This document shows positions 1 to 10,281 of a DNA stretch of 64,000 bases, piece by piece. The notes beneath the pieces are model-generated. The model did no database searches and had not been told where the DNA came from. It saw only the letters and a list, made by a program, of their open reading frames with translations. Made by a program: the position numbers and the translations under genes. Source of the stretch: Entamoeba invadens IP1. Its lineage: Eukaryota; Evosea; Mastigamoebida; Endamoebidae. The stretch's first letter is position 1, and the number at the start of each line of letters is the position of its first letter. The DNA is taken from positions 125,309 through 189,308 of the forward strand of contig NW_004191832.1 of assembly GCF_000330505.1 (NCBI RefSeq). Direction: 5' to 3'.

Positions 1-1
1 T

Positions 2-718
2 CTTAATATGACTAATCTCTTGAACACAGTCAACGAAGTGAAGACAGAGACTACACTCGATGACTTATTTAGACTCAATTTGATCACATCAGAAGACTTC
101 GCTAAACAAGTCATCTTGTTCGACCACGACGCACTCAAAAACGTCTCGTTCAACGAATTTTACACAACAAAGAACTTCAATACACTGCAGAAGTATATTA
201 ATAACGTAAAAGTCGTCGAAAAGCTTGCTATCCACTTCTTAAGTAAAATGCCATCGAAGAAACTCATTCAATTCTTCATTGAAAGTGCATCGTATTGTCA
301 CAAATTGGGAGGGTTTAATACTTCGTATTTGATATATGCTTCACTCTCACATTTAATGATGAAACGAATTCAAATGTCCGAGTTGAGTTCAACGGCTCGA
401 CTCATGTGGACTCACTTGGAGACACTCTTCTCGATAAAACAGAACTTCAAAAATTACTTCGCTACGTTTGAACTCTGTGGATACCCAAAAATCCCAATCA
501 CTGCTATGTGGATGGGTGAAGTCATCAGATTCGACGACTTACCAACATTTCTTGAAAAGGACAAACTCAATATGACAAAAGTCCGTTTAATTTCTAATGT
601 CATGAGTAACCTCTTCGCTTCAAGAGAAGCCAAATTCAACTTCGAGAGAAACGTTGATGTTCAATGGTTGCTCTGTAAATTCGGTAAAGAAAATGCGACT
701 TCAAATATTGAAGAATGA
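2..718 (+). CDS. RasGEF (CDC25-homology) catalytic domain, 3' part of a gene entering from the left
   Basis: The product would load Ras/Rap-type small GTPases with GTP by expelling GDP. The reading frame is open to the window edge (frame from base 2), so the ATG at 8 is probably internal and the gene probably starts outside. The visible ~239 residues follow the RasGEF pattern in order: a DFAKQVILFDHDAL helix (ARQLT..E.. equivalent), FNEFYTTKNFNTLQ, then FFIESASYCHKLGGFNTSY (the +FI.+A.ec..l.NFn motif). A SSTARLMWTHLETLF helix follows, then FELCGYPKIPITAMWMGEVIRFDDLPTFL, matching the P.iP..g....di......d. segment. It ends with a short polar tail and TGA. The N-terminal regulatory region (RasGEF_N, any zinc finger) is not visible. 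Domain assignment is confident; GTPase specificity is unknown. Confidence 0.8.
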   Translation, partial: LNMTNLLNTVNEVKTETTLDDLFRLNLITSEDFAKQVILFDHDALKNVSFNEFYTTKNFNTLQKYINNVKVVEKLAIHFLSKMPSKKLIQFFIESASYCHKLGGFNTSYLIYASLSHLMMKRIQMSELSSTARLMWTHLETLFSIKQNFKNYFATFELCGYPKIPITAMWMGEVIRFDDLPTFLEKDKLNMTKVRLISNVMSNLFASREAKFNFERNVDVQWLLCKFGKENATSNIEE

Positions 719-974
719 GTGGTCTGTATGTAATTTGTATTTGTTTGGTGTTAAAATGTGTTACAAGTCGCTCTTTTTTTAATATTCACAACGTTATCTA
801 TTAATAGAATTACATAAATGGTTTGTTAATTAAACAAATATTATAACTTTATATAGTTTATATATAAATATATAACTATATTTTATAGTTTATATATTTA
901 ATAGTTTCTATTATTATTAATTATAAGAATAATAATTATTATAAATAATTATTAATAGTACTAAGTGAAATGAA
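719..974. other. AT-rich spacer between convergent genes
   Basis: Spacer between the RasGEF stop and the amylase stop, which converge. It is almost pure A/T with long runs from about 840 to 960. No gene, RNA or repeat unit is recognised. Confidence 0.6.
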
Positions 975-2921
975 TTACTCGTCTTTGATACCAAGTTCTT
1001 TGGCTGAGATGGAACCTAAGCCCATCCATCCTCTCATGGCATTGATAATAGCAGTGTCTCTGTGTGTTCTGGTATAGTCACTGCCTCTCCATCCTTCGAC
1101 TGTATATCCAGTAGCATCAGCGACATATGCGTCCCTCTTTGGAATCGACTTGCAACTGCCACAATAACTTCCAGTGCACAAAGAACAGTCAGAAAGTCCA
1201 TCGGGGAATCCGTCATTTCCATTCAATCCATCTTGTAATGTGTATGAAGACAATAACAATCGGTGTGTCCAGTTTCTGTCTGTTCTTGAGAACAATTGGA
1301 CTTCAAAGTTTCTGTGTTTGTTGATGTCTTTCTCTTTGACTAAGACGGAGCCAAAGTCTTGCATATCACGCGATGAGCTTCCTGGCTTCTGTTGGTCGTG
1401 GTCATCATTTTCAATCACAAGTCTCTCCCATGCAATTGTTCCTTCGCCCATTCCCCATTCTTTTGGATACCAACTTTGCCAGATCTTCACCTTCATAATG
1501 TCGCTCTCACTCAAGCCATTCTTCTGGAGTTGCTCAGTCAAGTATTGAGTGTACTGATAGTTGTTATAATCAGTGACCAACAAATATCCTTCACCGCCGG
1601 TAATCACTTCAAGATATGCCATGAAGTCGTCCGGTAACGCCCCACCCATGTACGTCTTCACCTTACCAAAGATGGCAGCAATATCATCGGGGCAGATGTG
1701 CTTAGCAGCATCCATACGAATACCAGAAGCACCCGCTCCCAAGTTCTCGACAATCCACGTCGCTATTCTGTCTCTGACATAATCATTCTCGGTGGCCAAA
1801 TCAGTCAAACCGGAGAGATATCCAGCATTCATAATGAATCCGTCACTCCACGAGTTGAGCGATCTTTCACAGTGGAAGTGTAATGGGCCATATGCTGAGC
1901 CGGGGTATTCGGCGGTGTTGATCTTACCAGTGTACTTGTCTGTGCCATATGTGAATCCCAATGTGTAGTACGGCGAATTGCTGAATGACTGTTTTGGTCC
2001 CCAGAATGTCCCTCCATTGCAGTGATTCAACACATCATTTCCTCCACCAGACATGTGATTCAAGACCATGTCGTTGTACACTAAGACATTTGCAGCTCGG
2101 CACTTCTTGACCATCTCTCTGTATTGCGCACGAGTCCCCATACGCGAAGTCAACTTGTAAGCGACGGGTTGGTAGACCCAATACCATGGATTCAACAAAT
2201 TGTCCTGTGGTTGATCAAATGAAAGAACTCCGTCTTGTGGGGGATACACTTTCACGCCAAGCCACCCCGCTTTGCCCATGAACTCACACTCCTTTCCAAT
2301 ATCTTCAAATGGCCATCCAAACATTTCAACGATACCACCCTTCTGTCCCTTTTGATAGTTAGATGGCAAATTGGCTGCTGGAATACTCCAGACGAAGTCG
2401 AGGGGTTCCAAATTGATGTATTCAGTCTCTTCGTTGTCCATATGGACAATCACTTTAATCTTCAAGTCCTCCGTTGGGAGTGTCTCTTTAGAGACTTGGT
2501 ACACTTCAGAGTCTGAGGCGACACCATTGTATTCGTATGTGATCTTTTTGATGTTATATTTTGGGTTCACAGATGGAACAACAGTAACAGTTGCTGCTGT
2601 TCTCGCAGTCGATGTGTACTTCACCTGTGCGTACCCAACTACATGGGAGTATCCCTGATACCCCTCTACCCAGTCTGCACTGCCACGTGGTGGCGTTTGC
2701 CATCTCGAGTCCTCTGCAGACGCTTTCATTGCAATGTCGTTGCCACTGCAAGCAAACTGTCCGTTGTTTGAGCTGCATGAATCCGCTAAGACCAATCCCA
2801 AAAGGAAGGCTAAGAAGAAGAAAAACATTGAATGACCAAAGAAGGTACAAACTCTATTTATACTCTTTAACACTTTTCGATTTTTCCTTTGAATTTGTAT
2901 TTCTTCTTTTCGTTGAGACAA
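975..2921 (-). CDS. Alpha-amylase, GH13 family, secreted or membrane-anchored
   Basis: An endo-acting alpha-1,4-glucan hydrolase, probably for starch or glycogen outside the cell or in phagosomes. Numbering from the ATG at 2921 (648 aa), the GH13 conserved regions are: region I DMVLNH; region II GIRMDAAKH with the nucleophile Asp at about 404; region III MAYLEVITGG with the acid/base Glu at about 438; region IV ENDDHDQQ with the transition-state Asp at about 509. About 200 residues precede the barrel. The hydrophobic stretch MFFFFLAFLLGLVLADS starts with an internal Met at residue 32 (ATG at 2828). Starting there gives a classic signal peptide; starting at 2921 puts a basic 31-residue leader before it, as in a type II membrane anchor. 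I favour 2828 as the functional start but give the longest frame. The cysteine-rich CSLCTGSYCGSC near the C-terminus may form disulphides. No intron is needed. Confidence 0.9.
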   Translation of the reverse strand: MSQRKEEIQIQRKNRKVLKSINRVCTFFGHSMFFFFLAFLLGLVLADSCSSNNGQFACSGNDIAMKASAEDSRWQTPPRGSADWVEGYQGYSHVVGYAQVKYTSTARTAATVTVVPSVNPKYNIKKITYEYNGVASDSEVYQVSKETLPTEDLKIKVIVHMDNEETEYINLEPLDFVWSIPAANLPSNYQKGQKGGIVEMFGWPFEDIGKECEFMGKAGWLGVKVYPPQDGVLSFDQPQDNLLNPWYWVYQPVAYKLTSRMGTRAQYREMVKKCRAANVLVYNDMVLNHMSGGGNDVLNHCNGGTFWGPKQSFSNSPYYTLGFTYGTDKYTGKINTAEYPGSAYGPLHFHCERSLNSWSDGFIMNAGYLSGLTDLATENDYVRDRIATWIVENLGAGASGIRMDAAKHICPDDIAAIFGKVKTYMGGALPDDFMAYLEVITGGEGYLLVTDYNNYQYTQYLTEQLQKNGLSESDIMKVKIWQSWYPKEWGMGEGTIAWERLVIENDDHDQQKPGSSSRDMQDFGSVLVKEKDINKHRNFEVQLFSRTDRNWTHRLLLSSYTLQDGLNGNDGFPDGLSDCSLCTGSYCGSCKSIPKRDAYVADATGYTVEGWRGSDYTRTHRDTAIINAMRGWMGLGSISAKELGIKDE

Positions 2922-3215
2922 TTTTTATATCAATAATTTGTTTTTTAATAAATTATAGTTTTGGAAATTTCTACTTACAAACCAATAAATTGTGTTGATG
3001 AAATCTGATGAGTTGAAAAAAAGGAAAAGTAGTTTGTCGACTTGAGACATTTTCTATAAATATACTATATTTAAACTATACTATTATTTCTTTTAATTAA
3101 AAAGAAAATTCCAATGTGAATTGACTATTAATTATTCTATACCAATTGACAAATAAAAAATCAATACGACTTGTGTAGTACAAAACTCATACAAACTGAA
3201 CCACAAAAAAGTATT

Positions 3216-4655
3216 TTACTTCTTGGGGAGATTTTCGAGTAACTCCTCGAAGAATCTCATCTCTTTGTGTCTTGCCCTTTTAAGTTCTGGAGCGTCTGTT
3301 TCCTTTTCCGAGTACAAATCCGAGCAATGAGAAGTTGTTTGTATATATTGGACGATGTTACTACTGTCCACTGCGTCTTGTTGAGTAATACCGAGTGCAT
3401 GCCAAGGGTCAACTCCTCCATTTGTGAACGCGACGTTAGTGACTTGTGGGTTCTTTGCTCCATATCTGACATTAATATGTTCTACTGCTTGATAAAGAGT
3501 CTGATTATCGATGTTATATATATCTTTGCACATATCGATAGAGCCTTGGAGCTTATTCATTCTCCCAAACATCACATTTGACTTCTCAGAAACGGCTTGG
3601 TAGTATCCATAAGCCACACATGTTTGGAACATCCACGCTCTTCCCGACGCTCCGTCGTTCCCTTTTTCATATGTCGTTGTGTCTCGAAGTTCCTTATAAT
3701 TCGTTTCGAGTGACGATCCCGTGCAATCCGACCCCGATTTTGTATTGGTCTTGTCTATGAACATGGGGTACTTAGTATTGATGTCTTCGTCAAATTCGTA
3801 GCAGATGGAATTGGTGCTTTCATAATTCTTCTTCCACACAGAAGAATTGTATTGGACATACCCCGCAAGGGCTGTTCCTATATTCTCCGAGAACGTCTGG
3901 ATATCCTTCTCTCCAAACTCCGTGCATGTATGGAAGATCTTCCCAAGCTGTTTCCTCCCACTCTCCGTGACAACCATCTCGTCCCATTTCTCAAAGGCAA
4001 GAGTCAAAAGGGTTGCAGTGTTTTCAGGTAAATTGCTTTGAACGACTTCTAAGTACTCATAGAAGTCTACAACGGCTTCTAATGGGGCACTCGACGCCCA
4101 AGACCCATCAATGATATTTGGGTATTTCTGGCGAATCCATGTCGCAAGATTGCCACTGTATGACCCACCTAAGGCTATCACTGGATGTCCAACTAAACTA
4201 TACATCTCTTGGACGTAATTGATCACTTCAACATAGTCCATCATGGCTTGTTCAGCAGTGCAATACTTCAATGTATTCAATTCAAGTGATGGAGTCGATG
4301 TACCATAGAATCGGTGCTCGACAGAAAGCATTAAGCCTTTGTGCTTCTTAGCAAGTTCGTCGATGACGTAATTGTTTTGAAGTACTTTCTCAGTCTCAGG
4401 ACCTTCGCCTCCTAATAAAATGAATATAGGCGAGGTCTCACTTGCACTGTCAAGATACTGTGAATCGATAAAGTAAACTATTTCAAACTCCTCGTCGTTG
4501 TTTGCATTGAAATGGTCAAGAGGTACCGTGTATTTAAAAGTCTCAACAGTCGACTTTTTTGATTCTTTAGCTTGTTTAGAAATTGAGTGAAGAGTGCGCT
4601 GATGTTCAGTTAATTTAGAGCTCACAAGGAGTAATGTAAGAAAGAACAGAATCAT
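3216..4655 (-). CDS. Serine carboxypeptidase, family S28 (prolyl carboxypeptidase-like)
   Basis: A secreted or lysosomal serine peptidase of the S28 group, which removes residues after proline or short N-terminal peptides at acid pH. The 479-residue protein begins with a signal peptide (MILFFLTLLLVSS). The alpha/beta-hydrolase core is clear: LLGGEGPE oxyanion-loop strand, SVEHRFYGTSTP, the nucleophile elbow GGSYSGNLATW with Ser about 165, NGGVDPWHALG with Asp about 416, and TSHCSDLYSE with His about 443. Length is normal for the family. It lies downstream of and in the same direction as the PP2C gene, 475 bp away. Entamoebae carry several S28 peptidases; the exact orthologue is not resolved. 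Confidence 0.92.
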   Translation of the reverse strand: MILFFLTLLLVSSKLTEHQRTLHSISKQAKESKKSTVETFKYTVPLDHFNANNDEEFEIVYFIDSQYLDSASETSPIFILLGGEGPETEKVLQNNYVIDELAKKHKGLMLSVEHRFYGTSTPSLELNTLKYCTAEQAMMDYVEVINYVQEMYSLVGHPVIALGGSYSGNLATWIRQKYPNIIDGSWASSAPLEAVVDFYEYLEVVQSNLPENTATLLTLAFEKWDEMVVTESGRKQLGKIFHTCTEFGEKDIQTFSENIGTALAGYVQYNSSVWKKNYESTNSICYEFDEDINTKYPMFIDKTNTKSGSDCTGSSLETNYKELRDTTTYEKGNDGASGRAWMFQTCVAYGYYQAVSEKSNVMFGRMNKLQGSIDMCKDIYNIDNQTLYQAVEHINVRYGAKNPQVTNVAFTNGGVDPWHALGITQQDAVDSSNIVQYIQTTSHCSDLYSEKETDAPELKRARHKEMRFFEELLENLPKK

Positions 4656-5130
4656 GTTTTGTATTTTACAGTTCGTCTATAGAAATAGAGTTTCAATAGA
4701 ATTCCAGTGAAATAAAAAAAGAAAAATGATATTATAATTATAAATTATTGTATTATATTTTATAGTTTAAGATTCAGAATGGATTACCTATCAAATCTAC
4801 ACTTAAAACGTGGTGGAACCTTTTTAAAAAACTGTTCTTTTTAAAAAAAATTATTATTTTAAAAAGTCTGAATTATTTTGAAAATCAGGAAAAATTGTAA
4901 ATTCTGCTTTTTCAATAAATTATTTTTAACCGAATTTAGTTACTATTTATTTGTAGTTCAATAATTATAAATAACTAATAATTAAAACAATTACCGATAA
5001 AATATATTTGTGTAAGAAAATACAAACAATTACAAATACTTTGAAAAATATATCGGAATTTACGAAAAAATTCAATGAAACTATAATTAATAAAAACAGA
5101 ACCACAAAGAAATAATATAAATACAAATAA
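4656..5130. other. AT-rich intergenic region
   Basis: Upstream of the S28 peptidase start and downstream of the PP2C stop. It has runs of T and A and the short direct repeat AATTATAAAT. No ORF or RNA gene is supported; it presumably includes the S28 promoter. Confidence 0.5.
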
Positions 5131-6644
5131 TCATTTTTGGGCAAATTTCACAAAGAAACTTTCCTTCGGGGGTTGATGAGTTGGTGAAGGACTAAATCTA
5201 AAGACGATTTCAGCTTTCTTTTCGACCTTTTTTTCCGGTTGAGACTGAGGAGGAGAAATAGTTAGAGGTGATAACCTATCGAGTTGTGGTGGACTTATAG
5301 CGCCTCCTTTGTTTTTAAAAATTGGTGTGTAAACAGGGCGTGAGTATTCGATCTTTTGTGAGACAGAAAAAGGCTCAAAAGATGAGAACTCCTTTTCGGA
5401 AGAATTTCGTTGGTCCTTTTCACTTAATGTGAGATGATTAACCAAGTCTTTTGAACCAAGCGATAACGACCGAGTCTGTCGTAAAGAATGTGGAGTATAC
5501 GTATCCTCTATTTCATAGGAGTGGAAATTGTCTACAATTCCTATGTCGATATATTCCGTATCAACCATATACGTCCCAATAGTCGTGTGATCCAATTTGC
5601 CTTGAAACATCCCGACCTCTCGTTTTTTAGTCGGGTTGTTCACATGGAAACTCTTTAAATCGGCCGTAGAAGTGATGACAAAGTCATTCATTTGTTCTAT
5701 GAAGTTGATGAGGGAGGACGACTTCTTCATTTTCTCTGTAATGATCTCATCTAACACTTTTTTACTATAATTGTTATTCATTGAGATGTTGTCCGACATC
5801 CCATCAGTGGTCACTATCACAACATCTTGTACCTTCGTCTTAAACACTTTGATCGAGTGCGTCTTCAAATCCGGAAGTCCATTTGCAGTGCACCCGATGC
5901 ACCCAAGGGAGTCCTGCACTTTCTCAAGTGGTCGTTGCCACTTTTTATTAATTGGAATTGTTTTGTTTGTGTCGTGTTGGTAGATGAAAGCTTCACAGTC
6001 ACCGACTGATACAAATATGGTCTGTGGATGCTTTTTGGTACACACGGTAAACGCGACTAAGATCGTTGTTGTGCCATTAGCCACTCGAATTAAGTTACCA
6101 GCAACTATCTAATAATTAGTTATGTTGAAATGAGGGGATTAAATCATTTGATAACACAAACTTTATCGTGAGCACATGACATCATGTTGACTATACCTTT
6201 CGCAGCGTTTCTGAGTGTATCTGCCTTTGGTAAAATTTCAACTGAAAGTGAGAGAATAGTCTCAACCGCTAGTTTTGAAGCTCTCGCACTATCCTTATTC
6301 CACCCGCCTTGCTGTTAGTATATCCCTTGCAATACACATATAACTAAGTAATATAATAACAAACACCCGTCGCAAACTACTAAACACGTTGCATTCTTAA
6401 ACCTCAATATGCCAATATAGTCGCTGTTTGGTTCACCTTGTTTGTCACCTGTTGGGAAGACGGGGTAGTTGTTGAAGGAAGACAACCCAAAAGAAAATCC
6501 ATGGCCAACAATGGTCGATGGGTTTTCTATAATGTGTCTTGAGAAGACAGAGTTATCGATTGTATTAAACTTCACGTCTGGAACACATTTCAAAGCTTTT
6601 TTGAACGTTGTGTTGAACACCTTTGCTGATGCTGTTTCACTCAT
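5131..6644 (-). CDS. PP2C-type (PPM) Ser/Thr protein phosphatase, three exons
   Basis: A metal-dependent protein phosphatase, reconstructed as exons 6365-6644, 6162-6307 and 5131-6108 on the minus strand (1404 nt, 467 aa). Intron 1 (6308-6364) and intron 2 (6109-6161) both start GTTTGT and end AG, and the splices keep frame. Motifs after splicing: PVFPTGDKQGEPNSD, then VVCDGCGWNKDSA around residues 89-101 where canonical PP2Cs have DGHGG, NGTTTILVAF (the GsTa strand), SVGDCEAF with Asp about 179 (VGDSRA motif), and VTTDGMSDN with Asp about 244 and 248. Metal-ligand aspartates are present. The His of DGHGG is Cys, then Gly-Trp replaces Gly-Gly; I believe other amoebozoan PP2Cs share this variant. 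The last ~150 residues are Ser/Pro/Lys-rich low complexity, probably regulatory. Substrate unknown. Confidence 0.88.
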
Positions 6645-8224
6645 CTATGTTCATTGAGTTGAGACTTGTTTTTAAAAATTTTCGAAACGGTATTTAAAAT
6701 GCAAAAAGACATTTCTTGTCTTTTGGGGAGGATCTTTTAAGCTTTGATTGGTTGCCAGAAACTCCGTTTCTATATCGGCATCAAACGAACTATTTTTGTT
6801 TTATTTTCAATATTTTTGATTGAAATGGTTTGTATTTGAGCTTCTTTTCATCAAAGAAAAGTGGGGGTTCTTTTTTCTTTTTTTTTACATTGTGTAATTA
6901 AAGCAAAATTGATACCTTGTTATTTGAACGCAATATTTAATGTTTATTGTTCTTGATATTGAAAATATGGTATAAAAATAATGAAACTGCGAAGTGCTTT
7001 ATAAACAGAAAAAGCTAACTCCCACAAAAAAAGAACTGGACATTCGCTGGTTAATTAATAATAAAAATATTGTTATTATTAGTATTTGGCACTATTTTTG
7101 TTTTTGTATTATTTTTTGAATTTGTTCAGTTTTAAATAAATAATTTTATTTTTTTTAATCTAAAAAATGGATGAAAAAATCCCGTTTTTTAGGTTTTAAA
7201 TGAAGTGTATTTGAAATTCAAACAATTAATTAATCTTTGTAATTAAATAAAAATGCTTTTGCTCATTTTAAATATACATTTGATGTGGGACAAGTCCTAT
7301 AAATTTGCGATTTTTCCCGTTTTTGGTTGGTCTCCAATCAAAAGTGTTAAAAATTAGAGAACAAATGAATTAAAAACAATCCAAAGTATTTTTGAGTTTT
7401 TAAATAGTTAAATTTGTTATAAAATATCGGGTGTTTTTAGATGTTTTTGAATTGTAATTTATATTAAGGCATTTGCTTCAAATACTCACACCACTTAATT
7501 ACAACAGTTACAATTATTTATTAATTTATTTATAAAAAATAAAATAAAAAAATAATTAGCCAAATCCCAATGGCTTCAGTTATTATTCAATTAAATATTG
7601 TTAAAGTGGTTAATGTAAAAAGATGTATAAATTCTTCCCCATTTTATATATTTTTAACATATAAAGTCAGTCCTACAATGTAATCTGTTCGAAATTAATT
7701 TATGAACGTGTAAAAAACTCAAACTCATCTTTAATAATGTCATGGTGATAATCAATTCGAAGTTAATTTCAATTAAACGGAGAAAGGTAAAAAAACATCT
7801 TCTAAACTTGTGTCTCCAGACATTTTTAATTAAAATAAGCCACTTTCAGGACTGTTATTATTTTTAAAATAAGAGAATAATTTTCATTATGATCAATGTG
7901 AATGTATTAGACATAATATCCAATGTTGAGAATGTTGTAAATATAACGATTATAATTACAATCGTTATGTAATTGTATTTTATTGTATATATATATATAT
8001 TGAAAACAACAAAACATAACATGTTGTTGATTGTCACAAAATTCTTTTTTTTTGAGAAAGAGATGAATGAAAAAAAATATTGAAAGTATAATAAGAAGTT
8101 ATTATTACTATTGTGTGTTAATGGTGATGTTAAAATATTTTATACATTTTTACATTATGAAAGTACCCATTTTAAAGATGTTAAATAATATCAATAATAA
8201 ATAACCAAATACAGAAACAATCGA
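6645..8224. other. AT-rich intergenic region (1.6 kb)
   Basis: Long spacer with homopolymer A and T runs and a short TA microsatellite near 7988-8000. No coding frame, tRNA or TIR pair is recognised. The first ~100 bp next to 6645 should hold the PP2C promoter. Confidence 0.5.
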
Positions 8225-8851
8225 TTATAATGTCATTAATTTTAACTCTTCAATGTCGGGATGAGCTACTTTGAGTCGATGGATCATCTCTCGAAACATT
8301 TTGATCTTCTTTTCATTCTTGTCACAACGGGATCGGATTTCTTTTGCGCGATGTTCCTTTTCTTCAGCCAAATCTTTTGCATGGTGTTCTGTTAGCTCAG
8401 CAATAATTTTAATGTTATGTTCTTTTTCTTCAGTTAGTTTCTTTTCGTAGTGTTGTATTAGTTGTGTGATATCATTTTGGTAACCTTTTTCCAGGTCGTC
8501 TAAAGCCACGAATATGTCCATGTATTTGTTCATTTGGTTGATGTTGTTTTGCATCTCTTCACTTTTCTTCACAAGTTCCTCCTTTTCTGTCTGCAGAGTT
8601 TCGTTCTGATTTTTCAAGTCTTTTATTTGTTCTTCAAGACTTTTTGTTTTGCCACTTACAACACGGGCAACTAATACATTACTATCGTAAATCTCTTGAG
8701 TAATGCTGGTTCTTGGCTTCTTCTCATCTTTAATTTTTTTATATCGTTTCTTTTGTTCGTCTGTAAGATCCCACATTCCACCGCTGAATTGATCATATAA
8801 TTGATATAAAGGCCAATCTGAGTACATTATTTCATTTGTTGTTTGAGACAT
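8225..8851 (-). CDS. Coiled-coil protein of unknown function, paralogue of the gene at 62070
   Basis: I do not recognise a family. The 208-residue product has a short N-terminal block (SDWPLYQLYDQFSGGMW followed by LTDEQKK), then a long charged coiled coil from about residue 70 to 190 with heptad-like LEEQIKDLKNQNETLQTEK, and a basic C-terminus ending HPDIEELKLMTL. No signal peptide or membrane segment. A second gene at 62070-62681 on the other strand is clearly paralogous: N- and C-terminal blocks are nearly identical, while the middle differs by substitutions and by an extra unit around AELTEHHAKDLAEE here. Here the frame stops at TAA after LMTL, but similarity to the paralogue continues past it. 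Just upstream on the coding strand lie GAACTC and TATAAATAG, resembling Entamoeba GAAC and TATA-like core elements (weak evidence). Confidence 0.7.
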   Translation of the reverse strand: MSQTTNEIMYSDWPLYQLYDQFSGGMWDLTDEQKKRYKKIKDEKKPRTSITQEIYDSNVLVARVVSGKTKSLEEQIKDLKNQNETLQTEKEELVKKSEEMQNNINQMNKYMDIFVALDDLEKGYQNDITQLIQHYEKKLTEEKEHNIKIIAELTEHHAKDLAEEKEHRAKEIRSRCDKNEKKIKMFREMIHRLKVAHPDIEELKLMTL

Positions 8852-10281
8852 CTTCTATTTATAAGAGTTCTAAAGAACATTTTTTGGGGAAGTACTTTTT
8901 TCTTTTTTTCCTTAAATTAATTATAGATAATTAATCAAAAATACTATTGTTATTAGTTGTATATGGTTAATAGTCTTATTAGTAAATTAATTAAAAACGA
9001 CTGGTTTATAAACTGTTTTTCAAAAGTCTGTAGTGTGGTATCCCGAATTTTTGCATTTATTTTGTTTATTATTTTTGGGAATCGTTTTTTTGTAATAAAT
9101 ATCAATTATTTTTCCAAGTAAAAAAAGAAAAACGGTCTTCAAAAAATATTTTTTTACTTGAAGAATTTTTAAATTATTTCCCAATAAATTTTGAAATAAC
9201 GAAATTTTTGTATCTTAAAAACACGTGACTGATCCCAAAAGTGCATTTCAAATAAAACTGATAAAATAAATGACAAAATTTATCAAAGTCGAGTCTTCAT
9301 TTATAATAATAAAATAAATAACAAGCGCTAAAGTATCGCCTAATATTGATATACTGATGGTGTTGTCACAACAATAACAAGAATATCAAAACCCAAAATT
9401 ATTAAATGTTTGCTCTAATTAATTTTTTTCTTTGAAACTAGTTGTTTCATTTTCTTTTGTCCAAAGAAGAAAACTACATGTTTGTATTTAATTGAAAATG
9501 ATTTTTAATGAAACTGATATTTAGTTACAAACTGACAAACAACAACATCACAATTTACTAATGTGTTTATCGTTGTATGATTTGAGCCACAACGTCGAGT
9601 CTGTGTTGTATCGTATCGAGTTGTGGTCAAATCAAATAACAGGATCAGGTTTTTTGGAAAAGGCAGGCTAATATTCCGAAAAATTCCCGATATTGTACGA
9701 AAATAATAGAACGTGATTGGTATTTTTATTAATTAAGTCTGAACTTTCAATTTTTTGTTTTTTAGTAAAATAAAAACGGAACTTTAGGGAGTTCTAAAAA
9801 TACGGCTGTACACTTTTGAACTACGGTTTAAATTTATTATTTTAAAAAGTCAATATAATTTTACAAGCTAAAAATTAAACTAGACATTTCTTATTTAAAA
9901 CGGGACTGACCATTACCAAAACCAAAATACAATAAAATATAAATTGTTTAACACAATTACATTGTTCTGTATCACACTGTCTTCAATGATTTAAGGTAAT
10001 TGTCCAGCGTTTTTTCTTGAATTGGGGAACCATCTAATATCTTAATATTAAATGGTTCAAATATTGAGAACCTGCTATCTTCTTAATTCCTACATACTAT
10101 AATTTTAATTATAATATTATCATTAATATATTCTATATTCTATTTTAAATCGAGGTGAAATTAGTTTGTCTCAAATAATCCATTCCAATTTCAAACAACA
10201 AGTATTGTATTATTTTTATTAGTAAAATATTATAATATAATAGTACACATTTTTAAACGGAACAAAAGATACTCTTTTGTA
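8852..10281. other. Intergenic region holding element A copy 1
   Basis: Apart from the TIR element at 9011-9828, the flanks 8852-9010 and 9829-10281 are AT-rich, and I see no gene or RNA in them. The first ~60 bp should contain the promoter of the minus-strand coiled-coil gene. Confidence 0.5.
9011..9828. mobile_element. Non-autonomous TIR element, family A copy 1 (decayed)
   Basis: The left end (TATAAACTGTTTTTCAAAAG) and right end (CTTTTGAACTACGGTTTA) are inverted copies of each other, flanked by TA. The 818-bp segment aligns over both end regions with a 1005-bp copy at 31797-32801: shared landmarks are GGGAATCGTTTTTTTGTAAT near the left, ATCCCAAAAGTGCATTT internally, and GTCAAATCAAATAAC and GGAGTTCTAAAAATA near the right. 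The right TIR here is more diverged than in copy 2. No transposase ORF is inside. It sits between the coiled-coil gene and AP-3 beta. Confidence 0.75.

Noticed and set aside
6680..6705. GTATTTAAA core promoter match upstream of PP2C
   Set aside because: The match is on the plus strand while the gene is on the minus strand, so orientation is wrong.
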